From positions 2,507,353-2,571,352 of the forward strand of contig NZ_LGQW01000015.1 of NCBI RefSeq assembly GCF_003116035.1: a DNA stretch of 64,000 bases. The letters run 5' to 3'. The translations under genes were made by a program, and so were the position numbers. This DNA comes from Azospirillum sp. TSH64 (GTDB lineage: Bacteria; Pseudomonadota; Alphaproteobacteria; Azospirillales; Azospirillaceae). The first letter of the stretch is position 1; each line of letters opens with the position of its first letter. Shown in pieces: positions 32,658-41,893 of the stretch. The notes beneath the pieces are model-generated. The model was not told the DNA's origin and searched no databases. It saw nothing but the letters and a program-made list of their open reading frames with translations.

Positions 32658-32785
32658 TCCTGCGCAGGGTGGGGCCGGCGGCGGCGTAGCATTAACGGAT
32701 CGTCAAGCGGGCGTCCCGACAGTGGGTCCCACGGTTGGAACGCCCGCAAGGTCCGCATCATGCTCCTGCCGGAGGCTGCGAACCC

Positions 32786-34057
32786 GTGAAGGCCCTGACC
32801 GCCGATTTCCGCCCCGGCACCGCCGTCCCGACCACGGCGGCGCCCACCACTCCGGTTCCCGCGATGACCCTGCTGACGCACCTCGTCTATGCGCTGGCCT
32901 ATCTGATCGCCGGCGGTTCGGCCGGCGCCGCGCTGTGGGCGCTGCGTCCGGAGGCCGACCCGCTGGTGGCGTGGCTGGTGGGCGCGCTGGTGGTGCTGGC
33001 CGGCGCGCTGGTCCATGAGGCGGTGACGCGGCTGGAGCGCGAGCGCAAGGCCGCCCGCCGCATCGCCCGCCTGAACGACCGGGTGGAGGAACTGGCCCAA
33101 CTGTTGGAGCGGCGGCTCGCGGCCGATCCCGGCGCCCAGCCCGACGGCGGGGTGCGGTACGACGCGGTGATGCAGGAGGTGAAGCTTCTGCAATCGCTGG
33201 TCGCCCGCCTGACCGAGCGGCGTGCACCCCGTCCGCCGTCCGCCAGTGGGGAGCGCCGTCCCACGCCGTCCGCAGCGCCCTCCGCGCCGCCCTCCGCACC
33301 GCCCTCTGCCGCGCCCCCGATGGACGATGCAGCGGTGCTGGAGGCGGTGCGCGACGCGCTGAAGGCCGACCGCATCGACGTCTATCTCCAGCCCATCGTC
33401 AGCCTGCCCCAGCGCAAGCATCGCTTCTATGAAGTGTTTTCGCGCGTGCGCGCCGCCGACGGGCAGCAGATCATGCCTGACCGCTATCTCGACATCGCCG
33501 AGCGCGAGGGGCTGATCGCCACCATCGACAATTTGCAACTGGTGCGTTGCGTCCAGTTGATCCGCGAGACGGAACGGCGCCAGCATGCCATCGGCTTCTT
33601 CGCCAACATCTCCGCCGCGACGCTGGCCGATGCGGAGTTCATGCGCCAGTTCCTGAACATGATGGCGCAGAACCATGCCCTGGTGCCCAAGCTGGTGTTC
33701 GAGCTGAGCCAGCACGCGGTGAGCGCGGGCGGGGCGGTGACGATGGGCATCCTGTCGCAGCTGGCGCGGCTGGGCTTCCGCTTCTCGATGGACCAGGTGA
33801 CCGACCTGTCCATCGACATCGACCGTCTGCTGCGCCACGAGTTCCGCTGCATCAAGCTGGACCGGGCGCTGGTGCTGGATCCCGCCAACGCCGGGCGCAT
33901 CCGCGAACTGCGCCACCGCTGCGCCGCCGAAGGCATCGACCTGATCGTCGAGAAGATCGAAACGGAGAACCAACTGGTCGAGGTGCTCGACACCGGCTTC
34001 GACTTCGGCCAGGGCTACCTGTTCGGCGAACCGCGGCTGAGCCGGAAGCCGGAGTAA
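32786..34057 (+). CDS. tipF: TipF-like membrane protein with degenerate EAL domain
   Basis: A 423-residue protein starting at GTG 32786 (GGAGG ten bases upstream). Two membrane helices (about 28-52, 58-78), coiled coil (80-115), a proline/alanine linker, then an EAL domain from about 190. Catalytic motifs are altered: EVFSR for EALxR, and DQ in FSMDQVTD where active enzymes have the DD metal pair, so phosphodiesterase activity is unlikely. Layout matches Caulobacter TipF, a c-di-GMP receptor that positions flagellum assembly. Naming is by architecture and should be confirmed. Confidence 0.75.
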   Translation: MKALTADFRPGTAVPTTAAPTTPVPAMTLLTHLVYALAYLIAGGSAGAALWALRPEADPLVAWLVGALVVLAGALVHEAVTRLERERKAARRIARLNDRVEELAQLLERRLAADPGAQPDGGVRYDAVMQEVKLLQSLVARLTERRAPRPPSASGERRPTPSAAPSAPPSAPPSAAPPMDDAAVLEAVRDALKADRIDVYLQPIVSLPQRKHRFYEVFSRVRAADGQQIMPDRYLDIAEREGLIATIDNLQLVRCVQLIRETERRQHAIGFFANISAATLADAEFMRQFLNMMAQNHALVPKLVFELSQHAVSAGGAVTMGILSQLARLGFRFSMDQVTDLSIDIDRLLRHEFRCIKLDRALVLDPANAGRIRELRHRCAAEGIDLIVEKIETENQLVEVLDTGFDFGQGYLFGEPRLSRKPE

Positions 34058-34148
34058 CGTTGGGGCGAGCGCCCGCATCTGACCGATACCGGGTTGTGGC
34101 GGCAATGCAGCGTTGGCCTTTCGACAGCCTTGATTTCCGCAGCCGCGC

Positions 34149-34177
34149 TTGACATTCCCCCACGCGGCGATGGAAAT
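34149..34177 (+). promoter_or_regulatory. Candidate promoter of thrS
   Basis: TTGACA (34149-34154) is followed after 17 bases by GGAAAT (34172-34177). The -35 is perfect and the -10 weak. It lies 56 bases upstream of thrS. No T-box leader is visible. Confidence 0.4.
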
Positions 34178-34232
34178 TTCGCGTTCCCGGTCCTGTCCGG
34201 GCACCCGATGCGGGTGAGACCAACACTAGTAA

Positions 34233-36197
34233 ATGGTGACTTCGGTGACGTCCAACATCGCCATCACGCTGCCCGACGGCAGCGTGCGGGAGTTCGACCG
34301 GCCGGTGACGGGGCTCGAGATTGCCCAGTCCATCGGTTCGCGCCTGGCCAAAGATGCGCTTGCCGTCAAGATCGACGGCACGGTGAAGGACCTCACCACC
34401 ACCGTCACTACCAACGCCAAGATCGAGATCGTCACGCGCAACCACGGCGACGCTCTCGAGGTCATCCGCCACGACGCCGCCCATGTGCTGGCCGACGCGG
34501 TGCAGAAGCTCTATCCCGGCACGCAGGTCACCATCGGCCCGTCGATCGCCACCGGCTTCTACTATGACTTCGCGCGTGACGAGCCGTTCACGCCCGAGGA
34601 TCTGGAGAAGATCGAGGCGAAGATGCGCGAGATCGTCGGGGCCGACATCCCGATCGTCCGCGAGGTCTGGGACCGCGACGAGGCGGTCGCCTACTTCAAG
34701 AAGCTTGGCGAGCATTACAAGGCCGAGCTGATCGAGGCGATCCCGCAGGGCGAGCCGGTGTCGATCTACCGCCAGGGCGACTGGCTGGATCTGTGCCGCG
34801 GCCCCCATGCCATGACCACCGGCAAGGTCGGCCAGGGCTTCAAGCTGATGAAGGTGGCCGGCGCCTATTGGCGCGGCGACAGCCGCAACCCGATGCTCCA
34901 GCGCATCTACGGCACCGCCTGGCGCGACGAGAAGGAGCTGAAGGCCTACCTGCACCAGATCGAGGAGGCGGAGAAGCGCGACCACCGCAAGCTGGGCAAG
35001 GAACTCGACCTGTTCCATGTCCAGGAAGAGGCGGTCGGCTCGGTCTTCTGGCATCCGAAGGGCTGGACGCTCTACCAGACGCTGGAAAACTACATCCGCA
35101 CCAAGCTGAAGTCGGCCGGCTATGTCGAGGTGAAGACGCCGCAGCTGATCGACAGCTCGCTGTTCAAGGCGTCGGGCCACTGGGACATGTATGGCGACAA
35201 CATGTTCAAGGTCGAGGCCGACGGCGGCGAGAAGCTGCTGGGCATCAAGCCGATGAACTGCCCCGGCCATGTCCAGATCTTCCGCCACGGCCTGCGCTCC
35301 TACCGCGACCTTCCGATCCGCATGGCGGAGTTCGGCGCCTGCCACCGCAACGAGCCGTCGGGTGCCTTGCACGGCATCATGCGCGTGCGCGCCTTCACCC
35401 AGGACGACGCCCACATCTTCTGCACCGAGGATCAGGTGCAGAGCGAGGCGGCCGAGTATTTCAAGCTGCAGCTCGGCGTCTACAAGGACCTGGGCTTCGA
35501 CAAGATCTCGGTCAAGCTGGCGCTGCGTCCGGACGTCCGCACCGGCGCCGACGAGCTGTGGGACCGGGCCGAAGGCGCGCTGGCCCAGGCGCTGCGCGAC
35601 GCCGGGCTGGAGTATGAGGAACTGCCCGGCGAGGGCGCCTTCTACGGCCCGAAGGTGGAGTTCCACCTGACCGACGCCATCGGCCGGACCTGGCAGTGCG
35701 GCACCTTGCAGTACGATCCGAACCTGCCGGAACGACTGGATGCCAGCTATATCGGCGAGGATGGCGCCCGCCATCGGCCGATCATGCTGCACCGCGCGAT
35801 CCTGGGGTCGATGGAGCGCTTCATCGGCATGCTGATCGAACATTACGCCGGCAAGTTCCCGCTGTGGCTGTCGCCGGTCCAGGTGACCGTCGCCACCATC
35901 ACCAGCGAGGCCGACGGCTATGCCGAGGAAGTGGCCAAGCTGCTGAAGCGCAAGGGGCTGCGCGTCGAACTCGATACCCGCAACGAGAAGATCAACCTGA
36001 AGGTCCGCGAACACAGCCTGCAGAAGGTCCCGCTGATGCTGGTTGTCGGAAAGCGGGAAGCGGAAGAACGAACGGTCGCGCTCCGCGTGCTGGGCGGCAA
36101 GGATCAGGAAATTCTTGCCCTCGATGCGGCGGTTGCTAAACTGCTGGAGGAAGCGAGATCGCCGGCCGGCGAGACCGTGACCGATTCGCCGTTTTAA
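34233..36197 (+). CDS. thrS: Threonyl-tRNA synthetase
   Basis: A 654-residue class II synthetase. Order: TGS domain ([20 protein letters not shown]), editing domain with the histidine box [11 protein letters not shown] and cysteine site [15 protein letters not shown], the catalytic core with motif 2 ([19 protein letters not shown]) and motif 3 ([20 protein letters not shown]), and an anticodon-binding C-terminal domain ([20 protein letters not shown]). It charges threonine to its tRNA. It is followed by infC, the usual proteobacterial order. Confidence 0.96.
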   Translation: MVTSVTSNIAITLPDGSVREFDRPVTGLEIAQSIGSRLAKDALAVKIDGTVKDLTTTVTTNAKIEIVTRNHGDALEVIRHDAAHVLADAVQKLYPGTQVTIGPSIATGFYYDFARDEPFTPEDLEKIEAKMREIVGADIPIVREVWDRDEAVAYFKKLGEHYKAELIEAIPQGEPVSIYRQGDWLDLCRGPHAMTTGKVGQGFKLMKVAGAYWRGDSRNPMLQRIYGTAWRDEKELKAYLHQIEEAEKRDHRKLGKELDLFHVQEEAVGSVFWHPKGWTLYQTLENYIRTKLKSAGYVEVKTPQLIDSSLFKASGHWDMYGDNMFKVEADGGEKLLGIKPMNCPGHVQIFRHGLRSYRDLPIRMAEFGACHRNEPSGALHGIMRVRAFTQDDAHIFCTEDQVQSEAAEYFKLQLGVYKDLGFDKISVKLALRPDVRTGADELWDRAEGALAQALRDAGLEYEELPGEGAFYGPKVEFHLTDAIGRTWQCGTLQYDPNLPERLDASYIGEDGARHRPIMLHRAILGSMERFIGMLIEHYAGKFPLWLSPVQVTVATITSEADGYAEEVAKLLKRKGLRVELDTRNEKINLKVREHSLQKVPLMLVVGKREAEERTVALRVLGGKDQEILALDAAVAKLLEEARSPAGETVTDSPF

Positions 36198-36272
36198 CCG
36201 ACCGCGCGACGCCGCCGGCCGCTCCTCTGGACGGCCGGCTTCCACGTGGTCACAGACCATGGAGAAGCGTCC

Positions 36273-36809
36273 ATAGCCAGGATCCCGTCCGAAGCCGCCC
36301 CGACCCGCGATGGCCCGCGGGTTAACCGGGAGATCTCGGCTCGTTCCGTTCGTCTCGTCGGTGCAGATGGCGAGATGATCGGGGTGGTGTCGTTGCGCGA
36401 TGCTTTGCTGGCTGCCGAGGATGCCGGTCTCGACCTGGTCGAGATCGCTCCCCAGGCTGAACCGCCCGTCTGCAAAATCCTCGACTATGGCAAGTTCAAG
36501 TACGAGGCGCAGAAGAAGGCGAACGAGGCCCGCAAGAAGCAGAAGATCATCGAGGTCAAGGAGATCAAGCTCCGGCCGAACATCGATGACAACGACTATG
36601 ACGTGAAGATGCGCTCGGCGCGCCGTTTCCTTGAGGAAGGCGACAAGGTCAAGGTGACCCTGCGTTTCCGCGGCCGTGAAATGGCGCACCAGGATCTGGG
36701 TATGAACGTGCTGGTCCGCGTCCGCGACGAGCTGGAGGCGCTGGCGAAGGTCGAGCAGATGCCGAAGCTCGAAGGCCGCCAGATGGTCATGGTGCTGGCT
36801 CCGCGCTGA
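36273..36809 (+). CDS. infC: Translation initiation factor IF-3
   Basis: A 178-residue IF-3 with N domain ([20 protein letters not shown]) and C domain ([18 protein letters not shown]), intact. The start is placed at an ATA codon (36273), because GGAGAA lies eight bases before it and the family begins shortly before GPRVN; a GTG at 36246 gives nine more residues but has poor ribosome-site support. A rare start codon matches E. coli infC, whose AUU start lets IF-3 repress its own translation. The start is an inference. A strong terminator follows. Confidence 0.9.
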   Translation: MARIPSEAAPTRDGPRVNREISARSVRLVGADGEMIGVVSLRDALLAAEDAGLDLVEIAPQAEPPVCKILDYGKFKYEAQKKANEARKKQKIIEVKEIKLRPNIDDNDYDVKMRSARRFLEEGDKVKVTLRFRGREMAHQDLGMNVLVRVRDELEALAKVEQMPKLEGRQMVMVLAPR

Positions 36810-36835
36810 CGCGGAGGTCGGGACTGCCGCTTGTG

Positions 36836-36870
36836 AAAAAGGCCCGTCCGGGATGCCGGACGGGCCTTTT
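36836..36870. terminator. Bidirectional intrinsic terminator after infC
   Basis: GGCCCGTCCGG (36841-36851) pairs perfectly with CCGGACGGGCC (36856-36866), four-base loop, AAAAA before and TTTT after. It separates infC from the convergent hydrolase gene. Confidence 0.92.
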
Positions 36871-36895
36871 CATTTGCGGTGACGAGGGAACCGCC

Positions 36896-38299
36896 TCAGC
36901 GCAGCGGACGGTCGTCGACGATCACGACATAGCAGGTGTGGCGGGTGAATTTGGCGCAGTTGTCGAGTGCGGCGCGGCGGGCGGCGTCCTCGCTCGGCAT
37001 GCCCGACTTCCAGCCGAAGGCGCCGTCCTGCGACACGGCGAAGGCCTTGCGTCCGGCCGCCGAGACATAGGCGTCGAACTTCTCGCGTCCGGACGCGGAC
37101 AGCTCAGGCGGCGGCTCAAGCCTGACGCGCGTGCCGCGCGGCCCATCCGGCGCGACAGCCGTCGGCGGAACAGCCGCCATGTCGGCGGCACCACCGGCCG
37201 GCCGGTCGTTGAGATAGGCGACGCGGCATCCCTTCTGGGTGTGCGACATGCAGTTTTCCATCGCCCCCTTCTGCGCCTCGTCCAGGCTGCGCAGGCCGGC
37301 CTTCCAGCCATAAGCGCCGTCGGGCGAGACGGCGAAGGCCTTGTTGCCGCCGGCTTCGACATAGGCGGGGAATTTGGCCCGGTTGGCGGCCGACAGTTCC
37401 GGTGGCGGCGGCAGCGCCGGGAACGACAGCGCGATCGGCGTGCCGCGCGGAGCCAACCCGGTCTTCGTCAGGAAGCGGTCGACCGTCGGCGTCCATTCCG
37501 GGATGGCGGCGCTGAAGTAAAAATGCCCGTCCTTGCCATTCGGCGGTGCGGCGACGAACTCCGCCCGCCCACCAGCCTGGGTGAAGGCCTCCCACAGGCG
37601 CCGCGCGAGGCCGGGGCCGAAGAACAGGTCGTTCTCGGCATAGATCCACAGCGTGGGAACGCGCGACGTGCGGCCCATCGTGCCGAAGGCGCCGACCAGC
37701 CGGTCCTCCTGGCAGACCTGGTTGTCGGCGATGGAGCCGCGGCCGCCGGCGAAGCTGATGACCGCCTTCAGTCCCGGCGGCGGATCGGCGCTGAGCGCGA
37801 TGCTGGCGAGCCCGCCGGCCGACACGCCCACCGCCAGGATGCGGCTGGCGTCGGCGAAGGGCTGCTCCGCCACATAGCGGATGGCCTGCCGCAGATCCTC
37901 CGCACTCTGGCGGGCGGAGCGCAGATAGTCCGGGTTGTTGCAGGGGCCGGTCGTTTCGCTGTAGGGGCCGTCCGACCCGCCATAGCCGCGCCGCATCACC
38001 GCCACCACGGCCCAGCCGCGCCGCGCGAACTCGCGCGCTTCCGGCAGGTAGCGCAACGGCGTCATCTGCGCCCGCTCCGCCGCGTCGCGCGGCGTGCCGT
38101 GGCTGAGGATGGCGATGGGGTAGGGGCCGGGCCCGTCCGGCCGCAGCAGCATCGCCTCCAGCGTGGCGGATGTGCCGTCGGGGAAGCGCGCCGGGATCGG
38201 CAGCATCGTCTGCGTCAACCCCTCGGCCAGGGCGGGACCGCAGCACAGCAGCAGGAAGAATAGGGCGAACAGGCGGCGCAGGGTCATGGCGGAAGTCAT
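36896..38299 (-). CDS. Secreted alpha/beta hydrolase with duplicated C-terminal domain
   Basis: A 467-residue exported protein; start at 38299 follows GGAGAC. Signal peptide in residues 1-26 (LFALFFLLLCCGPALAEG). Residues 30-290 are an alpha/beta hydrolase of the dienelactone-hydrolase type with nucleophile elbow GVSAGG and a later D-L pair (YAENDLFF). The C-terminus carries two copies of an about 70-residue domain (298-367, 395-467), each with PPPELSA, KAFAVS-DGA-GWK and a pair of cysteines before a D-R-P end. Substrate unknown; the duplicated domain resembles small periplasmic domains seen alone elsewhere. Confidence 0.8.
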   Translation of the reverse strand: MTSAMTLRRLFALFFLLLCCGPALAEGLTQTMLPIPARFPDGTSATLEAMLLRPDGPGPYPIAILSHGTPRDAAERAQMTPLRYLPEAREFARRGWAVVAVMRRGYGGSDGPYSETTGPCNNPDYLRSARQSAEDLRQAIRYVAEQPFADASRILAVGVSAGGLASIALSADPPPGLKAVISFAGGRGSIADNQVCQEDRLVGAFGTMGRTSRVPTLWIYAENDLFFGPGLARRLWEAFTQAGGRAEFVAAPPNGKDGHFYFSAAIPEWTPTVDRFLTKTGLAPRGTPIALSFPALPPPPELSAANRAKFPAYVEAGGNKAFAVSPDGAYGWKAGLRSLDEAQKGAMENCMSHTQKGCRVAYLNDRPAGGAADMAAVPPTAVAPDGPRGTRVRLEPPPELSASGREKFDAYVSAAGRKAFAVSQDGAFGWKSGMPSEDAARRAALDNCAKFTRHTCYVVIVDDRPLR

Positions 38300-38416
38300 G
38301 GGCTGGCGCAGTCTCCGCAAGGAAAGGGCTCTTGCGCCTTTGTACGCCATCTTGGACTTGGCGTCAGCGGGGAGGGAAGGGGCGGCTGACGATTGCCCCC
38401 TCCCTTCCCCGTTCTT

Positions 38417-38614
38417 CTACTCGATCCCCTGCCGCGCCACCCGCAGCGCCTCGGCCAGAACCTCCGCGTCGCCGATGTGGTTGGCCAGCAGCAGGATCAG
38501 CTTGGCGTTCAGGCGGGTGCTCTGCTCAGGCGTCAGGTCGCGGTGGCTGTCGATCAGCAGCTGGTAGACGTCGTCCGGGCTGGCGAAGCGCTGCTCGGTC
38601 ATCAGTTTGGCCAT
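38417..38614 (-). CDS. mhaB: DUF2783 small protein, probable MhaB-like hydroxylase partner
   Basis: A 65-residue helical protein (MAKLMTEQRFASPDDVYQLL) of the DUF2783 family, 27 bases downstream of the flavoprotein hydroxylase and in the same operon. In Pseudomonas putida 3-hydroxyphenylacetate 6-hydroxylase consists of flavoprotein MhaA and a small coupling protein MhaB of similar size. That, and the homogentisate genes nearby, suggest the same role here. The symbol is provisional. Confidence 0.65.
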   Translation of the reverse strand: MAKLMTEQRFASPDDVYQLLIDSHRDLTPEQSTRLNAKLILLLANHIGDAEVLAEALRVARQGIE

Positions 38615-38641
38615 GGGAAGTGCTCCGGGAATGTCAGGGAA

Positions 38642-40309
38642 TCAGCGGCTGACCGTGTGGCCGACCGCGCGGTCCAGCGCGGCGGACAGCGCCGCGGCAT
38701 CGAAGCGGCGCCAGCGGGCGGCGATGTGCTGGTCGGGGCGGATCAGATAGACGCTGCCCGGCGTCAGGTCGTAGCGTTCGCGCAGCCGGCCGGCGCTGTC
38801 CACCAGTTCCCCGGCGATGCCGCGGCGGCGGTCGGTCACCGCGTGCCAGGCCAGCGGCAGCGGTCCGGCGGCAAGGCCGTCCAGCGCCTCCGCCACCTCG
38901 GCCGGGACCGGCCCGTCACCTGCGGCGTAGAGGACGGTGAAGCGGCCATCCAGCACCTCCATCAGCCAGCCGGACAGGCCGTCACGCTCCACCGGCGCGT
39001 CGGTGGCGGGGGCGCCCGGCACCATCCTTCCGGCGAAGCGGTCGCCGTCCGGCGTGTTGAGCGGGCTGTCGGTGTAGGTGGTGGGGGTGGACAAGCGGCC
39101 GGAATTGACCAGCGCGCGGGCAAAGGGCTGGTCGACCGCCAGCTCCAGCACGGCGTCGCGGAAGACGCGGCTCATCTCGCTCTTCGGCGTGATGAAGTCG
39201 GTAGAGCGGGTGGAATTCAGGATGTTCTCCTTCGCCGCTGCCACCCGCTCGTCACAATAGCTGTCCAGCAGCGACTCGGGCGCCTTGCCGTCCAGCACCA
39301 GCGCCAGCTTCCACACCAGATTGTCGGCATCCGGCACACCGCTGTTGGCGCCGCGGGCGCCGAAGGGCGAGACCTGGTGGGCGCTGTCGCCGGCGAACAG
39401 GATGCGGCCATGGCGGAAGCGGTCCAACCGGCGGCACTGGAAGGTGTAGACCGACACCCACTCCAGCTCGAACGGCGTGTCGGCGCCCAGCATCGCCTGG
39501 ACGCGGGGGATGACGCGCTCCGGCTTCTTCTCCTCCTCCGGGTCGGCGTCCCAGCCCAGCTGGAAATCCAGGCGCCAGACATTGTCCGGCTGCATGTGCA
39601 GCAGGGCCGACTGCTTGCGGTGGAAGGGCGGGTCGAACCAGAACCAGCGTTCCGCCGGGAAATCGGCCTTCATCACCACGTCGGCGATCAGGAAGCGGTC
39701 CTTGAACACCTCGCCCTGGAACTCCAACCCCATCATCTTGCGCACCGACGACTTGGCGCCGTCGCAGGCGATGACCCAATCGGCCTCGACCGCATGGACG
39801 CCATCCGGCGTCTCCACCTGAAGCACGACATGGTCGGCCTCCTGCCTGGCGGAGATGACGCGGGAGAGCCAACGCAGGTCGATCAGGTCGCTCTTGCGGG
39901 CTTGCGCGACCAGGAAATCTTCCAGGTAATATTGCTGGAGGTTGATGAAGGCGGGGATCTTATGGTCCGGCTCCGGCAGCAGGTCGAACTGGTAGACCAT
40001 GCGGTCGCCGTTGAAGACCTTGCCGATCTTCCAGACAACACCCTTGTCGATCATGCGCTGGCCAACGCCCAGCCGGTCCCACACCTCCAGCGCACGCTTG
40101 GCGTAGCAGACGGCGCGGCTGCCGACGCTGACGGTGTCCTCGGCATCCAGCACCACCACCGGCACGCCCTTGCGCGCGAAGTCGAGGGCCGCGGTCAGTC
40201 CGACCGGGCCGGCGCCGACGATCACCACCGGATGGCGCCGGACGTTGCCGGTGCGCTGCTCGTCCGACGGTGTGAAGCTGTATTTCGGATAGCTGAAGGT
40301 CGCGTGCAT
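38642..40309 (-). CDS. mhaA: FAD-dependent aromatic hydroxylase, MhaA-like
   Basis: A 555-residue group A flavoprotein monooxygenase. FAD motifs: GXGXXG in [22 protein letters not shown] motif [16 protein letters not shown], and GD motif [20 protein letters not shown]. The C-terminal thioredoxin-like extension is present (about 420-550). GGGAGGAAA precedes the ATG. With the downstream DUF2783 gene and with hmgA, fahA and maiA in the window, conversion of 3-hydroxyphenylacetate to homogentisate is the best inference; 3-(3-hydroxyphenyl)propionate hydroxylase is the nearest alternative from sequence. Confidence 0.8.
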   Translation of the reverse strand: MHATFSYPKYSFTPSDEQRTGNVRRHPVVIVGAGPVGLTAALDFARKGVPVVVLDAEDTVSVGSRAVCYAKRALEVWDRLGVGQRMIDKGVVWKIGKVFNGDRMVYQFDLLPEPDHKIPAFINLQQYYLEDFLVAQARKSDLIDLRWLSRVISARQEADHVVLQVETPDGVHAVEADWVIACDGAKSSVRKMMGLEFQGEVFKDRFLIADVVMKADFPAERWFWFDPPFHRKQSALLHMQPDNVWRLDFQLGWDADPEEEKKPERVIPRVQAMLGADTPFELEWVSVYTFQCRRLDRFRHGRILFAGDSAHQVSPFGARGANSGVPDADNLVWKLALVLDGKAPESLLDSYCDERVAAAKENILNSTRSTDFITPKSEMSRVFRDAVLELAVDQPFARALVNSGRLSTPTTYTDSPLNTPDGDRFAGRMVPGAPATDAPVERDGLSGWLMEVLDGRFTVLYAAGDGPVPAEVAEALDGLAAGPLPLAWHAVTDRRRGIAGELVDSAGRLRERYDLTPGSVYLIRPDQHIAARWRRFDAAALSAALDRAVGHTVSR

Positions 40310-40376
40310 CGGGCGTTTCCTCCCCCGGAAACCATGACAGGGCGCGTTGGCGGATTGTTATTGTTGCCAACGATAC

Positions 40377-40392
40377 AGTTTCATTTGATACC
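40377..40392. promoter_or_regulatory. Partial MarR-type operator between mhaA and paaY
   Basis: AGTTTC-ATTT-GATACC has one perfect and one degenerate half of the AGTTTC-N4-GAAACT palindrome found before hmgA. It lies in the 245-base divergent region 40310-40554, close to the mhaA start, suggesting shared control of both sides of the cluster. Confidence 0.4.
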
Positions 40393-40554
40393 AATCAAGC
40401 TTTCGCGTCACTCTCGGCAAGGGAGTCGGAGAAGCGATACAGGTATGCTCACTATGGCGGAAAATCAGTATCGCGTACAGCCTGCGGCGGTGTAGCCTTG
40501 CGGCAAAAGATCGGCCGGATACAGCCGAACCGTGACACCGAGGAACGCCCGCTC

Positions 40555-41181
40555 ATGACCGCCCCAACCTTGCCGCGCCCGACCGTCTACGCCATAGACG
40601 GCGTGATCCCCGTCATCGACCCGACTGCCTTCGTCCACCCCTCCGCCGTGCTGATCGGCGACGTGGTCGTCGGACCCGGCTGCTATGTCGGCCCCTGCGC
40701 CAGCCTGCGCGGCGATTTCGGCCGGATCGTGCTGCACCGGGGAAGCAACGTGCAGGACAACTGCACGATCCACGCCTTCCCCGGCCATGATGCCATCGTC
40801 GAGGAGGACGGCCATGTCGGCCATGGCGCGGTGCTGCACGGCTGCATCGTCCGCCGCAACGCGCTGGTCGGCATGAATGTGGTGGTGATGGATGGGGCGG
40901 AGATCGGCGAGGAGTCCATCGTCGCCGCCATGGCCTTCGTCAAGGCCGGCTTCGTTGTGCCGCCGCGCACCCTGGTCGCCGGCCTGCCGGCCAAGGTGAT
41001 GCGCGAGTTGCGCCCCGACGAGGTCGCCTGGAAGTCGGAGGGGACGGAGGAATACCAGCGCCTCGCCCGTCGCTCGCTCGCCACCATGGTCGCCTGCGCC
41101 CCCTTGGAGGCGGAGGAACCCGGCCGAGGCCGCGTCGATGCCGGCACCAGCCAGCCGCTGCACAAGGTGAAGGGGGCCTGA
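40555..41181 (+). CDS. paaY: PaaY, gamma-carbonic-anhydrase-like hexapeptide protein
   Basis: A 208-residue left-handed beta-helix protein. The ATG at 40555 follows GAGGAA. Hallmarks: [14 protein letters not shown], the zinc-ligand histidines in DNCTIHAF and [12 protein letters not shown], and [18 protein letters not shown], closely matching PaaY. PaaY is a thioesterase that rescues dead-end products of phenylacetate breakdown. The rest of the paa oxygenase operon is not in the window, so phenylacetate catabolism elsewhere in the genome is implied. Confidence 0.88.
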   Translation: MTAPTLPRPTVYAIDGVIPVIDPTAFVHPSAVLIGDVVVGPGCYVGPCASLRGDFGRIVLHRGSNVQDNCTIHAFPGHDAIVEEDGHVGHGAVLHGCIVRRNALVGMNVVVMDGAEIGEESIVAAMAFVKAGFVVPPRTLVAGLPAKVMRELRPDEVAWKSEGTEEYQRLARRSLATMVACAPLEAEEPGRGRVDAGTSQPLHKVKGA

Positions 41182-41190
41182 GCGGCGTCC

Positions 41191-41736
41191 TTACTCGCCT
41201 GCCGCCTCGGCTTGCGCGCCGGCCGGCGCCGGGCGGGCGGCGAGTTGGTCGGCGCGGGCCTGGAGCTTGGACAGCAGCGTGTCGAGCTGCGCCCGCTCGT
41301 CGATCGACAGGGCGTCGGTGACCTCTTCCTCGTAGGTCAGCGCCATCGGCACGATCTCCGCATAGATCGCCAGCGCCTTGGGCGTCAGGGTCAGCAGGGC
41401 CTTGCGCCGGTCGGTGTCGCCCGACTCGCGCAGGATCAGCGCCGAATCGAGCATGCGGCTGATGGCGCGGCTGACCTGCACCTTGTCCATCGCCGTACGC
41501 TGGGCGATCTCGCCGGCACTCATCGTCTCGCCGCCGCCCAGCACGGCGATGATCCGCCATTCCGGGATCGTGATGCCGAACCGCTTCTCGTACAGCTTGG
41601 CCAGCGTGTGGCTGACCGTGTTGGACAGCACCGACAGCCGGTAGGGCAGGAAGCGCGTCAGATGCAGCGCCGGCAGCTCCGTGCGCTCGGACGCGGGATT
41701 GGCGGAGGCGGTGCGGGAACGGCGGGCAGGCGGCAT
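41191..41736 (-). CDS. MarR-family regulator of the homogentisate cluster
   Basis: A 181-residue MarR repressor: winged helix with ITIPEWRIIAVLGGGETMSA, recognition helix AMDKVQVSRAISRMLDSA and wing SGDTDRRKALLTLTPKALAI. Divergent from hmgA with 157 bases between that hold a perfect 16-base inverted repeat, a likely operator. The ligand is probably an aromatic acid or CoA ester of the pathway. It converges on paaY with only nine bases between. Confidence 0.88.
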   Translation of the reverse strand: MPPARRSRTASANPASERTELPALHLTRFLPYRLSVLSNTVSHTLAKLYEKRFGITIPEWRIIAVLGGGETMSAGEIAQRTAMDKVQVSRAISRMLDSALILRESGDTDRRKALLTLTPKALAIYAEIVPMALTYEEEVTDALSIDERAQLDTLLSKLQARADQLAARPAPAGAQAEAAGE

Positions 41737-41804
41737 CGGCGGCGCATCGTCTGTAGGGAGGGTCGCAGGTGCCCCATCCTGCGCTGTAATTTGGCTCTTG
41801 CAAC

Positions 41805-41820
41805 AGTTTCAAACGAAACT
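41805..41820. promoter_or_regulatory. Perfect inverted repeat, probable MarR operator
   Basis: AGTTTC-AAAC-GAAACT (41805-41820) lies between the divergent marR and hmgA genes. Its reverse complement shares 13 consecutive bases (TTTCGTTTGAAAC) with a site at 50932-50944 upstream of livK. Confidence 0.6.
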
Positions 41821-41893
41821 AAAATGGCGGCAACGGAACAAGCCTGCCGGCGCCCGATGCGGAAATGCCGGCGGCATTGAGTGGGGAAGCGCC

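Noticed and set aside
34058..34232. T-box leader before thrS
   Set aside because: No specifier stem or T-box sequence; such leaders are not typical of alphaproteobacteria.
33852..36689. 945-residue minus-strand frame opposite thrS and infC
   Set aside because: Antisense of two essential, well-recognised genes; no motifs.
38393..40495. 700-residue plus-strand frame opposite the flavoprotein hydroxylase
   Set aside because: Antisense of mhaA-like gene with intact FAD motifs; no ribosome site.
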